53,102 bases of DNA from Streptococcus gallolyticus (GTDB lineage: Bacteria; Bacillota; Bacilli; Lactobacillales; Streptococcaceae): assembly GCF_003337175.1 (NCBI RefSeq), contig NZ_NETH01000012.1, positions 1-53,102 of the forward strand, in the 5' to 3' direction. Under the pieces are notes generated by a model. The model made no database searches. It was not told where the DNA came from and saw only the letters and a program-made list of their open reading frames with translations. The position numbers and the translations under genes are program-made. How positions within the stretch are numbered: position 1 is the first letter of the stretch; every line of letters begins with the position of its first letter. Positions 12,217 to 21,639 of this stretch are shown here, piece after piece.

Positions 12217-12987
12217 TTACACTTCTTCTTCGTATTTTAGTCCAAGTTCTTCTGCAATTTTTGCATAGCCTTCTTTTTCAAGACGGGCAGCAAGTTCAGC
12301 ATCACCTGAAAGAACAACACGTCCATCCATCATAATATGCACCACATCTGGTGTAATATAGTTGAGAAGTCGTTGATAGTGAGTGATAATCATAGCTCCA
12401 AAATTACCGCCACGCATAGCGTTAACACCTTTTGAAACAATTTTAAGAGCATCGATATCAAGTCCTGAATCAATTTCGTCAAGAAGTGCAAATTTAGGTT
12501 CGAGCATTAGCAACTGAAGAATTTCATTACGTTTCTTCTCACCACCTGAGAAACCTTCGTTAAGGTAACGCTCTGCCATTTCTTCTTTCATGCCAAGAAA
12601 TGCCATTTTTTCATCAAGTTTTGTGATGAAATCCATAACTGAAATTTTATCGTCATCTTCTTTTCCAGCATTCATAGCTGCACGGATAAATTCAGCATTG
12701 GTGATTCCTGGGATTTCAGATGGGTATTGCATAGCAAGAAAAAGCCCAAGACGTGCACGTTCGTCAACTTCGAGTTCAAGGATATTTTCACCGTCAAGCA
12801 AAATTTCCCCTTGAGTAACCTCATAATTTGGATTTCCCATAATAGCTGCTGATAGGGTTGATTTACCAGTACCATTAGGTCCCATAATCGCAGCAATCTC
12901 ACCAGTCTTAAGGGTTAGATTAACTCCTTTTAAAATTTCTTTATCTTCAATAGAAACATGAAGATCTTTTATTTCAAGTACAGACAT
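12217..12987 (-). CDS. sufC: Fe-S assembly ATPase SufC
   Basis: ABC-type ATPase of the SufBCD complex; it drives conformational change of the scaffold rather than transport. The 256-residue protein has Walker A GPNGTGKST near residue 36, the SufC-specific signature FSGGEKKRNEILQLL, and Walker B FALLDEIDSGLD. It starts at 12987 with GGAGGAG about 8 nt upstream; the longer frame starting at 13017 runs over the leader palindrome. It is the first gene of the operon, and its leader carries a CodY-like box. Confidence 0.96.
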   Translation of the reverse strand: MSVLEIKDLHVSIEDKEILKGVNLTLKTGEIAAIMGPNGTGKSTLSAAIMGNPNYEVTQGEILLDGENILELEVDERARLGLFLAMQYPSEIPGITNAEFIRAAMNAGKEDDDKISVMDFITKLDEKMAFLGMKEEMAERYLNEGFSGGEKKRNEILQLLMLEPKFALLDEIDSGLDIDALKIVSKGVNAMRGGNFGAMIITHYQRLLNYITPDVVHIMMDGRVVLSGDAELAARLEKEGYAKIAEELGLKYEEEV

Positions 12988-13016
12988 GTGTACACTCCTC
13001 CAATTCGTCAAATACA

Positions 13017-13042
13017 ACAGTAACTTTTCTGAAAATAACTGT
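13017..13042 (-). promoter_or_regulatory. palindromic operator with CodY-like box, sufC leader
   Basis: A 26-nt near-palindrome whose core (13023-13037, minus strand) matches the CodY consensus AATTTTCWGAAAATT at 13 of 15 positions. It lies between the sufC -10 box and its ribosome site. The outer arms ACAGT/ACTGT extend the symmetry beyond a CodY site, so another repressor is possible. Confidence 0.5.
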
Positions 13043-13063
13043 CATTCCATAAACTTACTAATC

Positions 13064-13069
13064 ATTATA
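13064..13069 (-). promoter_or_regulatory. suf operon promoter (extended -10)
   Basis: TGATATAAT extended -10 element with no recognisable -35. The place a -35 would occupy is taken by the terminator of the upstream rgpG gene. Confidence 0.65.
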
Positions 13070-13072
13070 TCA

Positions 13073-13097
13073 AAAAAAGCCACATTAGGCTTTTTCA
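13073..13097 (-). terminator. rgpG terminator overlapping suf promoter
   Basis: Minus-strand AAAAAGCC, short loop, GGCTTTTTTT, directly after the rgpG stop. Its T run ends at the extended -10 of the suf promoter. Confidence 0.75.
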
Positions 13098-13098
13098 A

Positions 13099-14262
13099 TC
13101 ACTTATTATTTTTGCGATTTTTCCATTTTAACATGCTTGCTTGGCGATAATCACTATTTCCGATAAATTTAAGTGTATCAAAGAGTGGTGTCCGTCCGAC
13201 TCCCCAAATTCCTAGCCCTTCAATGAAGACCTCTAGGGCAAAGACAAGACCAATCATTAAAAGCAAACCACCCAAACGACTAGACACATTTAACAATAAG
13301 GCGATAAGGGAAAAGAGAATAGCAATACCATAAACCACTAAAACCGCGCCCCGATGCGTAAAGCCCATTGCTAAAAGCCGATGATGCAAGTGCAACTTGT
13401 CCGCTTCCGTCGCTGGGCGTCCTGACAATTTACGGCGAATAATCGCCACAGTAGTATCCATTATCGGAACGCCAAGAATAATAACAGGTGTTACTACCGC
13501 AACAGCTGTAGAATTTTTCAAGCCCTGCAATGATAAGACACCAATCATAAACCCTATAAACAGAGCACCTGTATCTCCCAGATAAATAATCGCAGGATTG
13601 TAATTATAAGGAAAGAAACCTGCAATACAAGCAATCAAGAGTAAGATGGTCAATGTTAGGTAAAAATCCGTTTGTGGTAAAAAGAAATACGAAACCAAGG
13701 CCATCGTAACAAGGCTAATAATGGAAACACCACTAACCAACCCATCTAAACCGTCAATCAAATTCATTGCATTGGTAATCGAAATAATCCAAAAGACGGT
13801 TAAAAAGAAAGTAATCACTGAATTAAATTCGAGCAAGGGACCGCCAAATGGTATTTTAAAACTATCAAAGCGAAAATCTGTAAATGCCCAGACAACAACA
13901 GCTCCAAGAATAATGCCTGCCATTTTTGTCTTAGGTTTCAATTCGTAAATATCATCAATAAAACCAGTCGTTGTGATAATTAATCCTCCAATAACAACTG
14001 GCAAAATATAATCATAATAAGATGTTGTCCATATCGGCTCTTTCAAAACCCTTGGCATTAGAATTAAGGCTGAAATTAAGAAAGAGATAAAAATCGCTAA
14101 TCCACCACTACTTGGCATAGGTACTTCGTTGACACGTCTAGCATTTGGATTATCAACAGCTCCAACACGAAATGCAATAAAACGAACAATCGGTGTCAAA
14201 AATAATGACAGTAAGAAAGCGCCGATTAAAACAAGAACATATTCAATTGTAAAGGGTGCCAT
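13099..14262 (-). CDS. rgpG: undecaprenyl-phosphate GlcNAc-1-phosphate transferase
   Basis: Polytopic enzyme of the WecA/TagO/MraY family that transfers GlcNAc-1-phosphate from UDP-GlcNAc to undecaprenyl phosphate. In streptococci this initiates the rhamnose-rich wall polysaccharide. The 387-residue protein has about ten membrane segments and the family motifs DNPNARRVNEVPMPSSGG, the Asp pair GFIDDIYELK, NLIDGLDGL and the cytosolic histidine motif HLHHRL. The ATG at 14262 is one base after the mecA stop (TAATATG); a TTG at 14277 would overlap mecA. The mecA-rgpG-suf neighbourhood is conserved in streptococci such as S. mutans. Confidence 0.92.
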   Translation of the reverse strand: MAPFTIEYVLVLIGAFLLSLFLTPIVRFIAFRVGAVDNPNARRVNEVPMPSSGGLAIFISFLISALILMPRVLKEPIWTTSYYDYILPVVIGGLIITTTGFIDDIYELKPKTKMAGIILGAVVVWAFTDFRFDSFKIPFGGPLLEFNSVITFFLTVFWIISITNAMNLIDGLDGLVSGVSIISLVTMALVSYFFLPQTDFYLTLTILLLIACIAGFFPYNYNPAIIYLGDTGALFIGFMIGVLSLQGLKNSTAVAVVTPVIILGVPIMDTTVAIIRRKLSGRPATEADKLHLHHRLLAMGFTHRGAVLVVYGIAILFSLIALLLNVSSRLGGLLLMIGLVFALEVFIEGLGIWGVGRTPLFDTLKFIGNSDYRQASMLKWKNRKNNK

Positions 14263-14263
14263 A

Positions 14264-15019
14264 TTATACCAACTCAATCATTTTTAATTTTGCAACAGCG
14301 TCATCTGTTAACATTTCAACACCGTGCTCTTGCAAATAAGCACGCGTTTTTGTACCTGTGCTAGCATATTCCAACAAACGAGCATACATCAAATTCGCAT
14401 AGTAAGACGGATGATTTTGCAGATCAAGTAAAATGGTCATGTGGTAAAGACCACCATCTTTGTAGAGTTCTGATGCTTCAACTGGAAAATCAATAGCTTT
14501 AGCAAAAGATATGACAGCTTCAAGTGTTGGAAAATCAAGGACATAATGAACATAATCAGATGGATTAATATCCTCTTCTGTTGGCTCTGCTTGAGCTTGT
14601 TCTGTGAGAACTTCCTCAACGGCACCTTCCATCATTTCTTCGATTTTTCCTAATTTTTCATGCGCCTCAGTATCACCTTTAGAAAGCATTGTTTGTTCCA
14701 AGGTTTTGAAAAATTCCTCAGGTGACATGTTTGACACGTCGTCGAATGCAGCTAAATCTTCGAAATTAATTTCTTTATTGATTTCAGATTTTGTAACAAA
14801 GACATCAATACGGTCTTTTCTTGGTGTCACACGAAAGCTAAGCATTCCACTATCTTTGAAATTATCTGGTAAATCTAATTCGTCCATTACTGAGTAGAAG
14901 AACTCTTCTGTCTTTTCTTGTGGAATCAAAAAGTCTTTCAACTCCATGCCACGTTCTTCTAAATCTTCCATGCTAATCATTATTTTTAGCGTTGTCTCGC
15001 TAATCTGTTTCATTTCCAT
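14264..15019 (-). CDS. mecA: adaptor protein MecA
   Basis: Adaptor that delivers substrates to the ClpC ATPase for ClpP degradation. In streptococci its best-known target is the competence sigma factor ComX. The 251-residue protein has the N-terminal substrate-binding domain ([22 protein letters not shown]), an acidic linker around residues 115-150 and a C-terminal Clp-binding domain. The ATG at 15019 has CGAGGT upstream. It is cotranscribed with rgpG. Confidence 0.95.
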   Translation of the reverse strand: MEMKQISETTLKIMISMEDLEERGMELKDFLIPQEKTEEFFYSVMDELDLPDNFKDSGMLSFRVTPRKDRIDVFVTKSEINKEINFEDLAAFDDVSNMSPEEFFKTLEQTMLSKGDTEAHEKLGKIEEMMEGAVEEVLTEQAQAEPTEEDINPSDYVHYVLDFPTLEAVISFAKAIDFPVEASELYKDGGLYHMTILLDLQNHPSYYANLMYARLLEYASTGTKTRAYLQEHGVEMLTDDAVAKLKMIELV

Positions 15020-15048
15020 ACTAATTACCTCGCACGAGTAGTCATTTT

Positions 15049-15077
15049 ATTATACAAGAAAAGTCGGACTTTTTCAA
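15049..15077 (-). promoter_or_regulatory. mecA promoter
   Basis: -35 TTGAAA (15072-15077), 17-bp spacer, -10 TATAAT (15049-15054). Confidence 0.85.
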
Positions 15078-15091
15078 TTTTTACGCTATAA

Positions 15092-15114
15092 AAGCAGCCC
15101 TTAAGAGGCTGCTT
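15092..15114 (-). terminator. uppP terminator
   Basis: Perfect 8-bp stem AAGCAGCC / GGCTGCTT with a 7-nt loop, followed on the minus strand by TTAT, directly after the uppP stop. Confidence 0.8.
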
Positions 15115-15119
15115 AGTTA

Positions 15120-15959
15120 TTAAAAGATAGCTTTCAAGATACTATAAACAATAAGAATCGAACCTAAAACGATACGATATTTACCAAAAATAGTGAAATC
15201 ATGTTTTTTAACATAGTCAGTCAAGAAGCGGATAACGTAAAGGCTGACAAGGAATGCTGTTACACTAGCAACCATTAAAATTAAAAATTGACTGAAACTA
15301 AGAACATTTCCATCTAAGAAGAACTTAACCGCCTTCAAACCACTATAACCAAACATTGTTGGGATAGCGAGGAAGAAAGTAAAGTCAGCGGCAACTGAAC
15401 GACTTGTTCCCACAATAATTGCCCCTAGAATTGTAGCACCTGAACGACTTGTCCCTGGAATAATACTAAGAACTTGGAAGCAACCAATCCAAAAAGCGGT
15501 TAAATAAGGCATACGAGCAAGTTCCGTAACCTGCGGTTCAACATTAGCATTGCGTTTTTCAATCCAGATAAAAGCAATCCCATAAACAATCAAAGCAATG
15601 GCGATTGGAACCATATAATTAAAATGTGCTTCAAACCAATCATCAAGCGGCAACGCAATCAAAATTGATGGAATACAAGCAATAACAACTTTTAACCATA
15701 ATTGCCATGTTAATTGGACTTCACGCGCTGTTTTACCAGGTTGAAATGGGTTCAAACGTTTAAAGTAAATGACGATAACAGCCAAGATTGCTCCCAATTG
15801 GATAACAATATTGAACATATCCAAAAACGCTTTGCTTTGGTTCAAACTGATAAACTCTTGAACCAAAATCAAGTGTCCTGTACTTGAAACAGGCAACCAC
15901 TCTGTAATTCCCTCAACTATCCCTAAAAAGATAGCCTTTAGTAGTTCGAAAAATAACAT
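15120..15959 (-). CDS. uppP: undecaprenyl-diphosphate phosphatase
   Basis: Integral membrane enzyme that recycles the lipid carrier by dephosphorylating undecaprenyl pyrophosphate; overexpression gives bacitracin resistance. The 279-residue protein has about eight membrane helices and both BacA active-site motifs: [18 protein letters not shown] at residues 13-30 and [10 protein letters not shown] near 165. AAGGAG precedes the ATG. It is monocistronic, with its own extended -10 promoter and terminator. Functionally it belongs with rgpG next door, since both use undecaprenyl phosphate. Confidence 0.95.
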   Translation of the reverse strand: MLFFELLKAIFLGIVEGITEWLPVSSTGHLILVQEFISLNQSKAFLDMFNIVIQLGAILAVIVIYFKRLNPFQPGKTAREVQLTWQLWLKVVIACIPSILIALPLDDWFEAHFNYMVPIAIALIVYGIAFIWIEKRNANVEPQVTELARMPYLTAFWIGCFQVLSIIPGTSRSGATILGAIIVGTSRSVAADFTFFLAIPTMFGYSGLKAVKFFLDGNVLSFSQFLILMVASVTAFLVSLYVIRFLTDYVKKHDFTIFGKYRIVLGSILIVYSILKAIF

Positions 15960-15987
15960 AAGTTCTCCTTAAATTTATATCTCTTCA

Positions 15988-15993
15988 ATTATA
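15988..15993 (-). promoter_or_regulatory. uppP promoter (extended -10)
   Basis: TGCTATAAT extended -10, no clear -35. Confidence 0.6.
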
Positions 15994-16003
15994 GCAGATT
16001 TGA

Positions 16004-16020
16004 AGCGTTTTTAAAACGCT
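16004..16020. terminator. palindrome at the DUF2207 stop codon
   Basis: AGCGTTTT / AAAACGCT, a 17-nt palindrome that includes the TAA stop of the DUF2207 reading frame. It could form a weak terminator for that gene; no T run follows. Confidence 0.4.
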
Positions 16021-17891
16021 CCGCCTCCCCCGCCAGAGAATCCTCCCCCGCCACCTGAGCCAGAGCTACCAGAGGAAACGGAAAAATGAGCAGCCATATT
16101 CGCATTGTGACTAGCTAAACCTAGCTGATGAGTATGCATACCAATCATATAACCTAGTTCTTGATTGGTTAAAATAACCGACTCATTTGCAAGCTTGATA
16201 TCATTAAAATCAAGGTATTTTTGCACCCGTTTAGCATAACCAAATAAAGTAGCATAAACCAAAATACGATTCCAAACAACGACACCTTGAATATCAACTT
16301 TATCAAATTTATCAATGTCACGCATCATATTGGTAAAGCTAACCCATGCTTGCACACGTTGTTGACCTTCAGCTGTTATCGTTCCATGTTCGGTAGAATA
16401 ATGCATTTTTCGGTTAATGTAAAGCAGTATGAAAATCACAATTGCTAGTAAAGTACCGTATATGAGAAAAATCCAATGCTCCTGCATAAATGAATAAACG
16501 CCGCTTAAAGTTACTACGAGCATTGCTACCAGTAGGAAGCGACGTGCCAACGAAATGGTACTCTTAGTTCTTTCAGATAATTCTTGACGAATGGCTGGTA
16601 AGTTTTGACTCGTCACCTCTTTTTCCACTAACTTGTTAATGCTATTCAATTTAGCATTGTATCGGCGATTAAAATCATTTCCTATCTTATTAAGCTTGCT
16701 TTCTAGTGTTTTACCTTTATATTGTTTTTTATACTTCTTCAGCAAAGTATCATCAAAATGGTAATCAGCAAAGAGATCATCAACACTTATCGTCTCTTTT
16801 TTACCAAATGCCATATCAAGTACTTCGGCTTCATAATCTGCCATCGGCATCTCAAGATGACAGGTTAACTCCCTATTATCAACGCTAATAACCTTACGGT
16901 CAATCAAATCAAGCAGAGTTGCTTGCATAGCCGTCTCAAAACTAAATTCTTGTGGAATGGAACTGCCTGTAGTATCCAAATGTTGTAAATCCACATCATA
17001 AATGTATTTCAATACTAAAAGTGGCGACCAATCTTCTGGTGCTTCGTAAGAACGTATTTTTCTATCAAACTGTTCGTATCGTCTAGTAAGCCTAATGCTT
17101 CCGAAAAATATCATCAAAGCCCCCACTATCAATACAATAACAACTGCTGGCAAGGCATAAAATAACAATACCTGTAACATTTGACTTCTACGAGCAATTT
17201 TAGCTTCTTGTTTGATAATAGCTGACTTTCGATTCTTAGACAGTAAACTAACATTTTCAAAAATTGAATGATCCCAATAAGCATGTAACTCCAATTTGCC
17301 ACTAACATTTTTAGCTGAAATCTGATAGCCATTCAACGTTTTGGTAACTGTTGTTGAATTCAGATAACCTGTATGCGCCCACAATTGGCGATTAGAAGTG
17401 GACTTATCCGTGGTTACTGTAAAATTTACATTATGCAAGGTTTCATCCCAATCACTGATTGGTACCCAGTTTAATTCGACAACATCTGAATACGGAAATA
17501 ACAATTGCGATAATTGCCAGTGCACAGTAACCACAACAGTATCACCACTTGAACCAGCATTATAAATTGTCACTTCATAACCATCACCAAGATTAGAAAT
17601 TCTAGTGTCAACTTCTCTGCTAGTTCCATTAACTTCTGCCGAAACTTCAGGTTGACTATTTACCGAAAAACCAGCTGGCATATTACCAGCTTCTCCCAAC
17701 GTTACAATTTGCCCATTATAAGACGAATCAAACTAATAGGTAATTGTCTGAATAAAATCAGCTGAATTATCGTCATGTATTTCTAAGACACCGTCATAAT
17801 GGCTAATACTGTAGTCAACATCAGCATTAACCTGAATGGACAATCCCAAAAATGTAACAATAGCAAGCAAAAATAATGTTAATTTTTTCAT
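16011..17891 (-). pseudogene. DUF2207 membrane protein, interrupted by an amber codon
   Basis: A 627-codon reading frame with one in-frame stop, TAG at 17733-17735 (codon 53). Before it is a normal start: ATG at 17891 with GGAG 9 nt upstream, and a signal peptide MKKLTLFLLAIVTFLGL...VNA. After it the frame continues without other damage for 574 codons: an extracellular beta-rich domain, a membrane helix near 17110-17160, a cytosolic domain, two more helices near 16400-16530, and the Gly-rich tail GGGGGFSGGGGGAF typical of DUF2207/YciQ-like proteins. A CAG-to-TAG change would explain it. A shorter product could start at TTG 17699 or the ATG at 17681 but would lack the signal peptide. Function of the family is unknown. 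Confidence 0.85.
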
Positions 17892-17915
17892 CATCTCCTA
17901 CTCCTTTCCTCCCTT

Positions 17916-17921
17916 ATTTTA
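17916..17921 (-). promoter_or_regulatory. promoter of the DUF2207 gene (extended -10)
   Basis: TGGTAAAAT extended -10, about 25 bp upstream of a strong double ribosome site (GGGAGG and GGAG). The expression signals look intact although the gene is interrupted. Confidence 0.55.
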
Positions 17922-17964
17922 CCATATTTCATTGTATAAATATTCTATTTTTAGGATGATTATA

Positions 17965-17993
17965 TTGAAATCAACCGCTATTTCTTGTAAAAT
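17965..17993 (+). promoter_or_regulatory. promoter of the amino-acid ABC transporter
   Basis: -35 TTGAAA (17965-17970), 17-bp spacer, -10 TAAAAT (17988-17993). Confidence 0.8.
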
Positions 17994-18024
17994 GGTAGGG
18001 TATAAGAATAGACAGGAGTCTTAA

Positions 18025-19596
18025 ATGAAAAAGTTACTTTTAAGTTGTTTTACAGCTGTTCTTCTTCTCTTTGGAGGAATGACTAGCGTACACGCTGACG
18101 AATACCTTCGTGTCGGTATGGAAGCTGCCTATGCTCCCTTTAACTGGACACAAGATGATGATTCTAACGGAGCTGTTCCTATTGAAGGAACGAATCAATA
18201 TGCTAACGGATATGATGTCCAAATTGCTAAGAAAATTGCAGATAGTTTAGGCAAGGAACTTCTCGTTGTCAAAACAACTTGGACAGGGTTAATTCCTGCA
18301 CTGACTTCTGGGAAAATCGATATGATTGCTGCTGGAATGAGTCCAACTGATGAACGCAAAAAAGAAATTGCCTTTTCAGATAGTTACTACACAAGCTATC
18401 CCGTAATCGTTGTTTCTAAAAAAGGCGATTATGCCAATGCAACATCTCTATCTGACTTTTCAGGTGCTAAATTAACATCCCAGCAAGGTGTTTACCTCTA
18501 TAATCTCATTGACCAAATTAGCGGGGCAATCAAAGAAACTGCTATGGGCGACTTTAGCCAAATGCGTCAAGCCCTTGAATCTGGTATCATTGACGGTTAT
18601 GTTTCTGAACGTCCAGATGCCATCTCAGCCGAAAACGCTAATAGCGACTTCAAGATGATTTCATTTGAAGAAGGTCAAGGTTTTTCAACATCAGAATCTG
18701 ATACAGCTATTGCCGTTGGGCTTCGAAAAGACGACACAGAAATGCTCGCTAAAGTCAACGCTGTTTTAGCTGGTATTTCAGAAGATGACCGTTTGGAACT
18801 CATGGATAAAATGATTGAAGAACAACCATCTGATAATTCTGAAGAAGATGAAAACAGCAACTTCTTCACTGACATGTGGACAATTTTCAAAAATAACTGG
18901 AATCAATTCTTACGTGGTGCTGGAGTGACACTCTTCATCTCAATTATTGGTACAGTTGCCGGTCTCTTTATCGGACTTCTCATCGGTGTTTATCGTACCG
19001 CTCCAAAAGCTGCCAATAAAGTATTAGCTGGACTTCAAAAAGCTTTTGGTTGGGTACTCAATGTCTATATTGAAGTCTTTCGCGGGACCCCAATGATTGT
19101 ACAAGCGATGGTTATTTACTATGGTACCGCTCAAGCTTTTGGAATCTCAATTGACCGTACCTTAGCCGCTGTCCTTATCGTTTCAATCAATACCGGTGCT
19201 TACATGAGTGAAATCGTCCGCGGCGGTATCTTCGCCGTTGATAAAGGTCAATTCGAAGCCGCAACAGCACTCGGATTTACCCACGGACAAACCATGCGCA
19301 AAATCGTTCTTCCACAAGTTATCCGCAATATTTTGCCAGCAACAGGTAACGAATTTGTCATCAATATCAAAGATACTTCTGTATTGAACGTTATTTCCGT
19401 TGTCGAACTTTACTTCTCAGGTAACACCGTTGCGACACAAACTTATCAATATTTCCAAACATTTACTATTATCGCGATTATTTACTTTGTCCTCACCTTT
19501 ACTGTGACACGTATCCTACGATTTATTGAACATCGTTTCGATGCGGACACTTACACAACTGGTGCTAATCAAAACCAAACGAAAGAGGTGAAATAA
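18025..19596 (+). CDS. amino-acid ABC transporter, fused substrate-binding protein and permease
   Basis: A 523-residue fusion of two transporter parts. Residues 1-24 are a signal peptide (ending VHA). Residues 25-270 are a family 3 solute-binding domain ([16 protein letters not shown], then [20 protein letters not shown]). After an acidic linker, residues 290-510 form a His/Glu/Gln-type permease with the ATPase-contact motif [21 protein letters not shown]. Such GlnP-type fusions tether the receptor to the pore and are common in lactic acid bacteria, usually for glutamine, glutamate or asparagine; the substrate here is inferred only. The stop overlaps the ATPase start (TAATG). Confidence 0.93.
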   Translation: MKKLLLSCFTAVLLLFGGMTSVHADEYLRVGMEAAYAPFNWTQDDDSNGAVPIEGTNQYANGYDVQIAKKIADSLGKELLVVKTTWTGLIPALTSGKIDMIAAGMSPTDERKKEIAFSDSYYTSYPVIVVSKKGDYANATSLSDFSGAKLTSQQGVYLYNLIDQISGAIKETAMGDFSQMRQALESGIIDGYVSERPDAISAENANSDFKMISFEEGQGFSTSESDTAIAVGLRKDDTEMLAKVNAVLAGISEDDRLELMDKMIEEQPSDNSEEDENSNFFTDMWTIFKNNWNQFLRGAGVTLFISIIGTVAGLFIGLLIGVYRTAPKAANKVLAGLQKAFGWVLNVYIEVFRGTPMIVQAMVIYYGTAQAFGISIDRTLAAVLIVSINTGAYMSEIVRGGIFAVDKGQFEAATALGFTHGQTMRKIVLPQVIRNILPATGNEFVINIKDTSVLNVISVVELYFSGNTVATQTYQYFQTFTIIAIIYFVLTFTVTRILRFIEHRFDADTYTTGANQNQTKEVK

Positions 19597-20336
19597 TGGC
19601 ACAAGCTATCATTGATATTAAACATTTAAAAAAATCTTACGGACAAAATGAAGTCCTCAAAGATATTTCACTTTCAGTAACTAAAGGTGAAGTTATTTCG
19701 ATTATCGGTTCGTCAGGTTCAGGAAAATCAACATTTCTTCGTTCGATCAATCTTTTAGAAGAACCAACAGCTGGTGAAATCCTCTTTCACGGTCAAAATG
19801 TTCTTGAAAAAGATTATAATTTGACAGCATATCGTGAAAAATTAGGCATGGTTTTCCAATCATTTAACCTTTTTGAAAATCTTAATGTTTTAGAAAATGC
19901 CATCGTTGCCCAAACAACTGTTCTCAAACGTTCACGTGACGAAGCTGAAAAAATCGCCAAAGAAAATCTTACAAAAGTCGGTATGACAGAGCAATACTGG
20001 AAAGCAAAACCAAAACAACTCTCTGGTGGTCAAAAACAACGTGTGGCTATCGCACGCGCCCTCTCTGTCAACCCTGAAGCAATGCTCTTTGACGAACCAA
20101 CTTCAGCCCTTGACCCAGAAATGGTCGGGGAAGTTTTAAAAACAATGCAAGACCTTGCCAAATCTGGTTTAACAATGATTATCGTTACTCACGAAATGGA
20201 ATTCGCCAAAGAGGTTTCTGACCGTGTGATTTTCATGGATAAAGGTCTTATCGCCGAAGAGGGAACACCTGAACAAATCTTTGAACATCCACAACAAGAA
20301 CGTACAAAAGTTTTCTTACAACGTTTCTTAAAATAA
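19596..20336 (+). CDS. glnQ: amino-acid ABC transporter ATP-binding protein (GlnQ-type)
   Basis: ATPase for the fused receptor-permease encoded immediately upstream, 246 residues. Walker [10 protein letters not shown] near residue 37, Q-loop VFQSFNLF, signature [15 protein letters not shown], Walker [16 protein letters not shown] and switch histidine VTHEMEF are all present. AAAGAGG precedes the ATG, which overlaps the upstream stop. The symbol reflects the family; amino-acid specificity is not proven. Confidence 0.9.
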   Translation: MAQAIIDIKHLKKSYGQNEVLKDISLSVTKGEVISIIGSSGSGKSTFLRSINLLEEPTAGEILFHGQNVLEKDYNLTAYREKLGMVFQSFNLFENLNVLENAIVAQTTVLKRSRDEAEKIAKENLTKVGMTEQYWKAKPKQLSGGQKQRVAIARALSVNPEAMLFDEPTSALDPEMVGEVLKTMQDLAKSGLTMIIVTHEMEFAKEVSDRVIFMDKGLIAEEGTPEQIFEHPQQERTKVFLQRFLK

Positions 20337-20339
20337 CTA

Positions 20340-20368
20340 AAAGCCCTTGTCCAGTGGACAGGGGCTTT
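20340..20368 (+). terminator. terminator of the amino-acid transporter operon
   Basis: 13-bp stem AAAGCCCTTGTCC with one G-U and a 3-nt loop, ending in CTTT. 20369-20470 holds nothing I recognise. Confidence 0.75.
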
Positions 20369-20474
20369 ACGAGTCTAGAAATGAAACAGCTAGTCAAACC
20401 TATGGACAGGGGATACGAACATAGAATTAAAAAACAAGTCAGAGCCTGTGGTTAATCTTCTTTGAAAGACAATA

Positions 20475-20506
20475 AATTCTCTAGCAGCATCAACTGCTAG
20501 AGAATT
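20475..20506. terminator. terminator between transporter operon and adh
   Basis: Perfect 13-bp stem AATTCTCTAGCAG / CTGCTAGAGAATT, loop of 6 nt. The T run lies on the plus-strand side, with a shorter one on the minus side, so it may stop both convergent transcripts. Confidence 0.7.
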
Positions 20507-20517
20507 TTTATTAGGGA

Positions 20518-21567
20518 TTACGAAAAATCATTTTCAATGATAACTTTAAGCGTATTGTTTTCTTCAGCAGCCTTGAAGACTTTGTAGGCTTCCTCAATTT
20601 CTGAAAGTTTGAAGTGGTGGGTTACCAATTGAGTGGCATCGATTTTACCAGTTTCAAGAACTTCCAAAAGCATTTCAGTTGTATTGGCATTGACTAAACC
20701 AGTGTTAAGGGTAATGTTTTTAATCCAGAGGTCTTGAAGGTCAAACTCAACTGGTTTACCGTGAACACCAACGTTCGCAATATGACCACCGATTGATACA
20801 ACATTTTGACAGATGTCAAAGGTTGCTGGATAACCGACACATTCAAGAACGACATCAACACCACGTCCACCAGTGATGGCATCAACTTGGGCTTTGACGT
20901 CCTCAGTTGTAGTTGAAAGGATCGTGTGCGTTGCTCCAAAACGTTTTGAAGCCTCTAGACGTTTTTGTGACAAGTCAACCATAATGATTTTAGCTGGTGA
21001 GTAGAATTGTGCCGTAAGGAGCGCTGCCAAGCCAATTGGTCCAGCACCTACAATACAGACGGTATCACCTGGTTTGACATGAGATGGGAGAATTCCAATT
21101 TCATACGAGGTTGGAAGAATATCTGAAAGCATAACAAGGGCATCATCATGAACACCTTCTGGTGCATGGTAGAGACTGCCATCAGCATGGGGAATATGGA
21201 TATATTCCGCTTGAGTTCCTTCAATCAAGTGACCAAGAATCCAACCACCATCTTCACAATGTGAAGGCAATTGGTGCTTGCAATAGTAGCAAGTATTGCA
21301 GGCAGTAACACATGAAATAATAACTTTATCACCAACTTTGAAGTTGGTAACTGCATCTCCGACTTCTTCAACGATACCGATTCCTTCATGGCCAAGTGTC
21401 GTTCCTGGTTTGCAAGCTGGAACATCGCCACCAAGAATGTGGAGGTCGGTTCCACAAATGGTCGTTTTAAGCAGACGGACAACTGCATCGGTTGGTTTAA
21501 CAACCGTTGGTTTGTCTTTGTCCGTAAGACGTAAGGTATTTGCAGAGAGATAAGTTGCGGCTTTCAT
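20518..21567 (-). CDS. zinc-dependent alcohol dehydrogenase
   Basis: A 349-residue medium-chain dehydrogenase/reductase. The N-terminal catalytic domain has the catalytic zinc region TTICGTDLHI (Cys38) and GHEGIGIVEEVG (His, Glu). A structural zinc cluster lies in TACNTCYYCKHQLPSHC (four Cys), and the Rossmann motif is GAGPIGLAA. It resembles the alcohol dehydrogenases of the tdh/isopropanol type found in streptococci; substrate and cofactor preference are not determinable here. Single gene with its own promoter and a cre-like site, suggesting catabolite control. Confidence 0.88.
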   Translation of the reverse strand: MKAATYLSANTLRLTDKDKPTVVKPTDAVVRLLKTTICGTDLHILGGDVPACKPGTTLGHEGIGIVEEVGDAVTNFKVGDKVIISCVTACNTCYYCKHQLPSHCEDGGWILGHLIEGTQAEYIHIPHADGSLYHAPEGVHDDALVMLSDILPTSYEIGILPSHVKPGDTVCIVGAGPIGLAALLTAQFYSPAKIIMVDLSQKRLEASKRFGATHTILSTTTEDVKAQVDAITGGRGVDVVLECVGYPATFDICQNVVSIGGHIANVGVHGKPVEFDLQDLWIKNITLNTGLVNANTTEMLLEVLETGKIDATQLVTHHFKLSEIEEAYKVFKAAEENNTLKVIIENDFS

Positions 21568-21601
21568 AGTCGAACTCCTTTCAAGTATATTTTCATCTTT
21601 A

Positions 21602-21630
21602 ATTATACCAAATAAAGTAATCGGTTACAA
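21602..21630 (-). promoter_or_regulatory. adh promoter with cre-like site
   Basis: -35 TTGTAA (21625-21630), 17-bp spacer, extended -10 TGGTATAAT (core 21602-21607). The -35 region contains TGTAACCGATTACT (21616-21629), close to the CcpA consensus WTGNAANCGNWNNCW, where bound CcpA would block polymerase. Confidence 0.7.
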
Positions 21631-21639
21631 TGCTATTCT

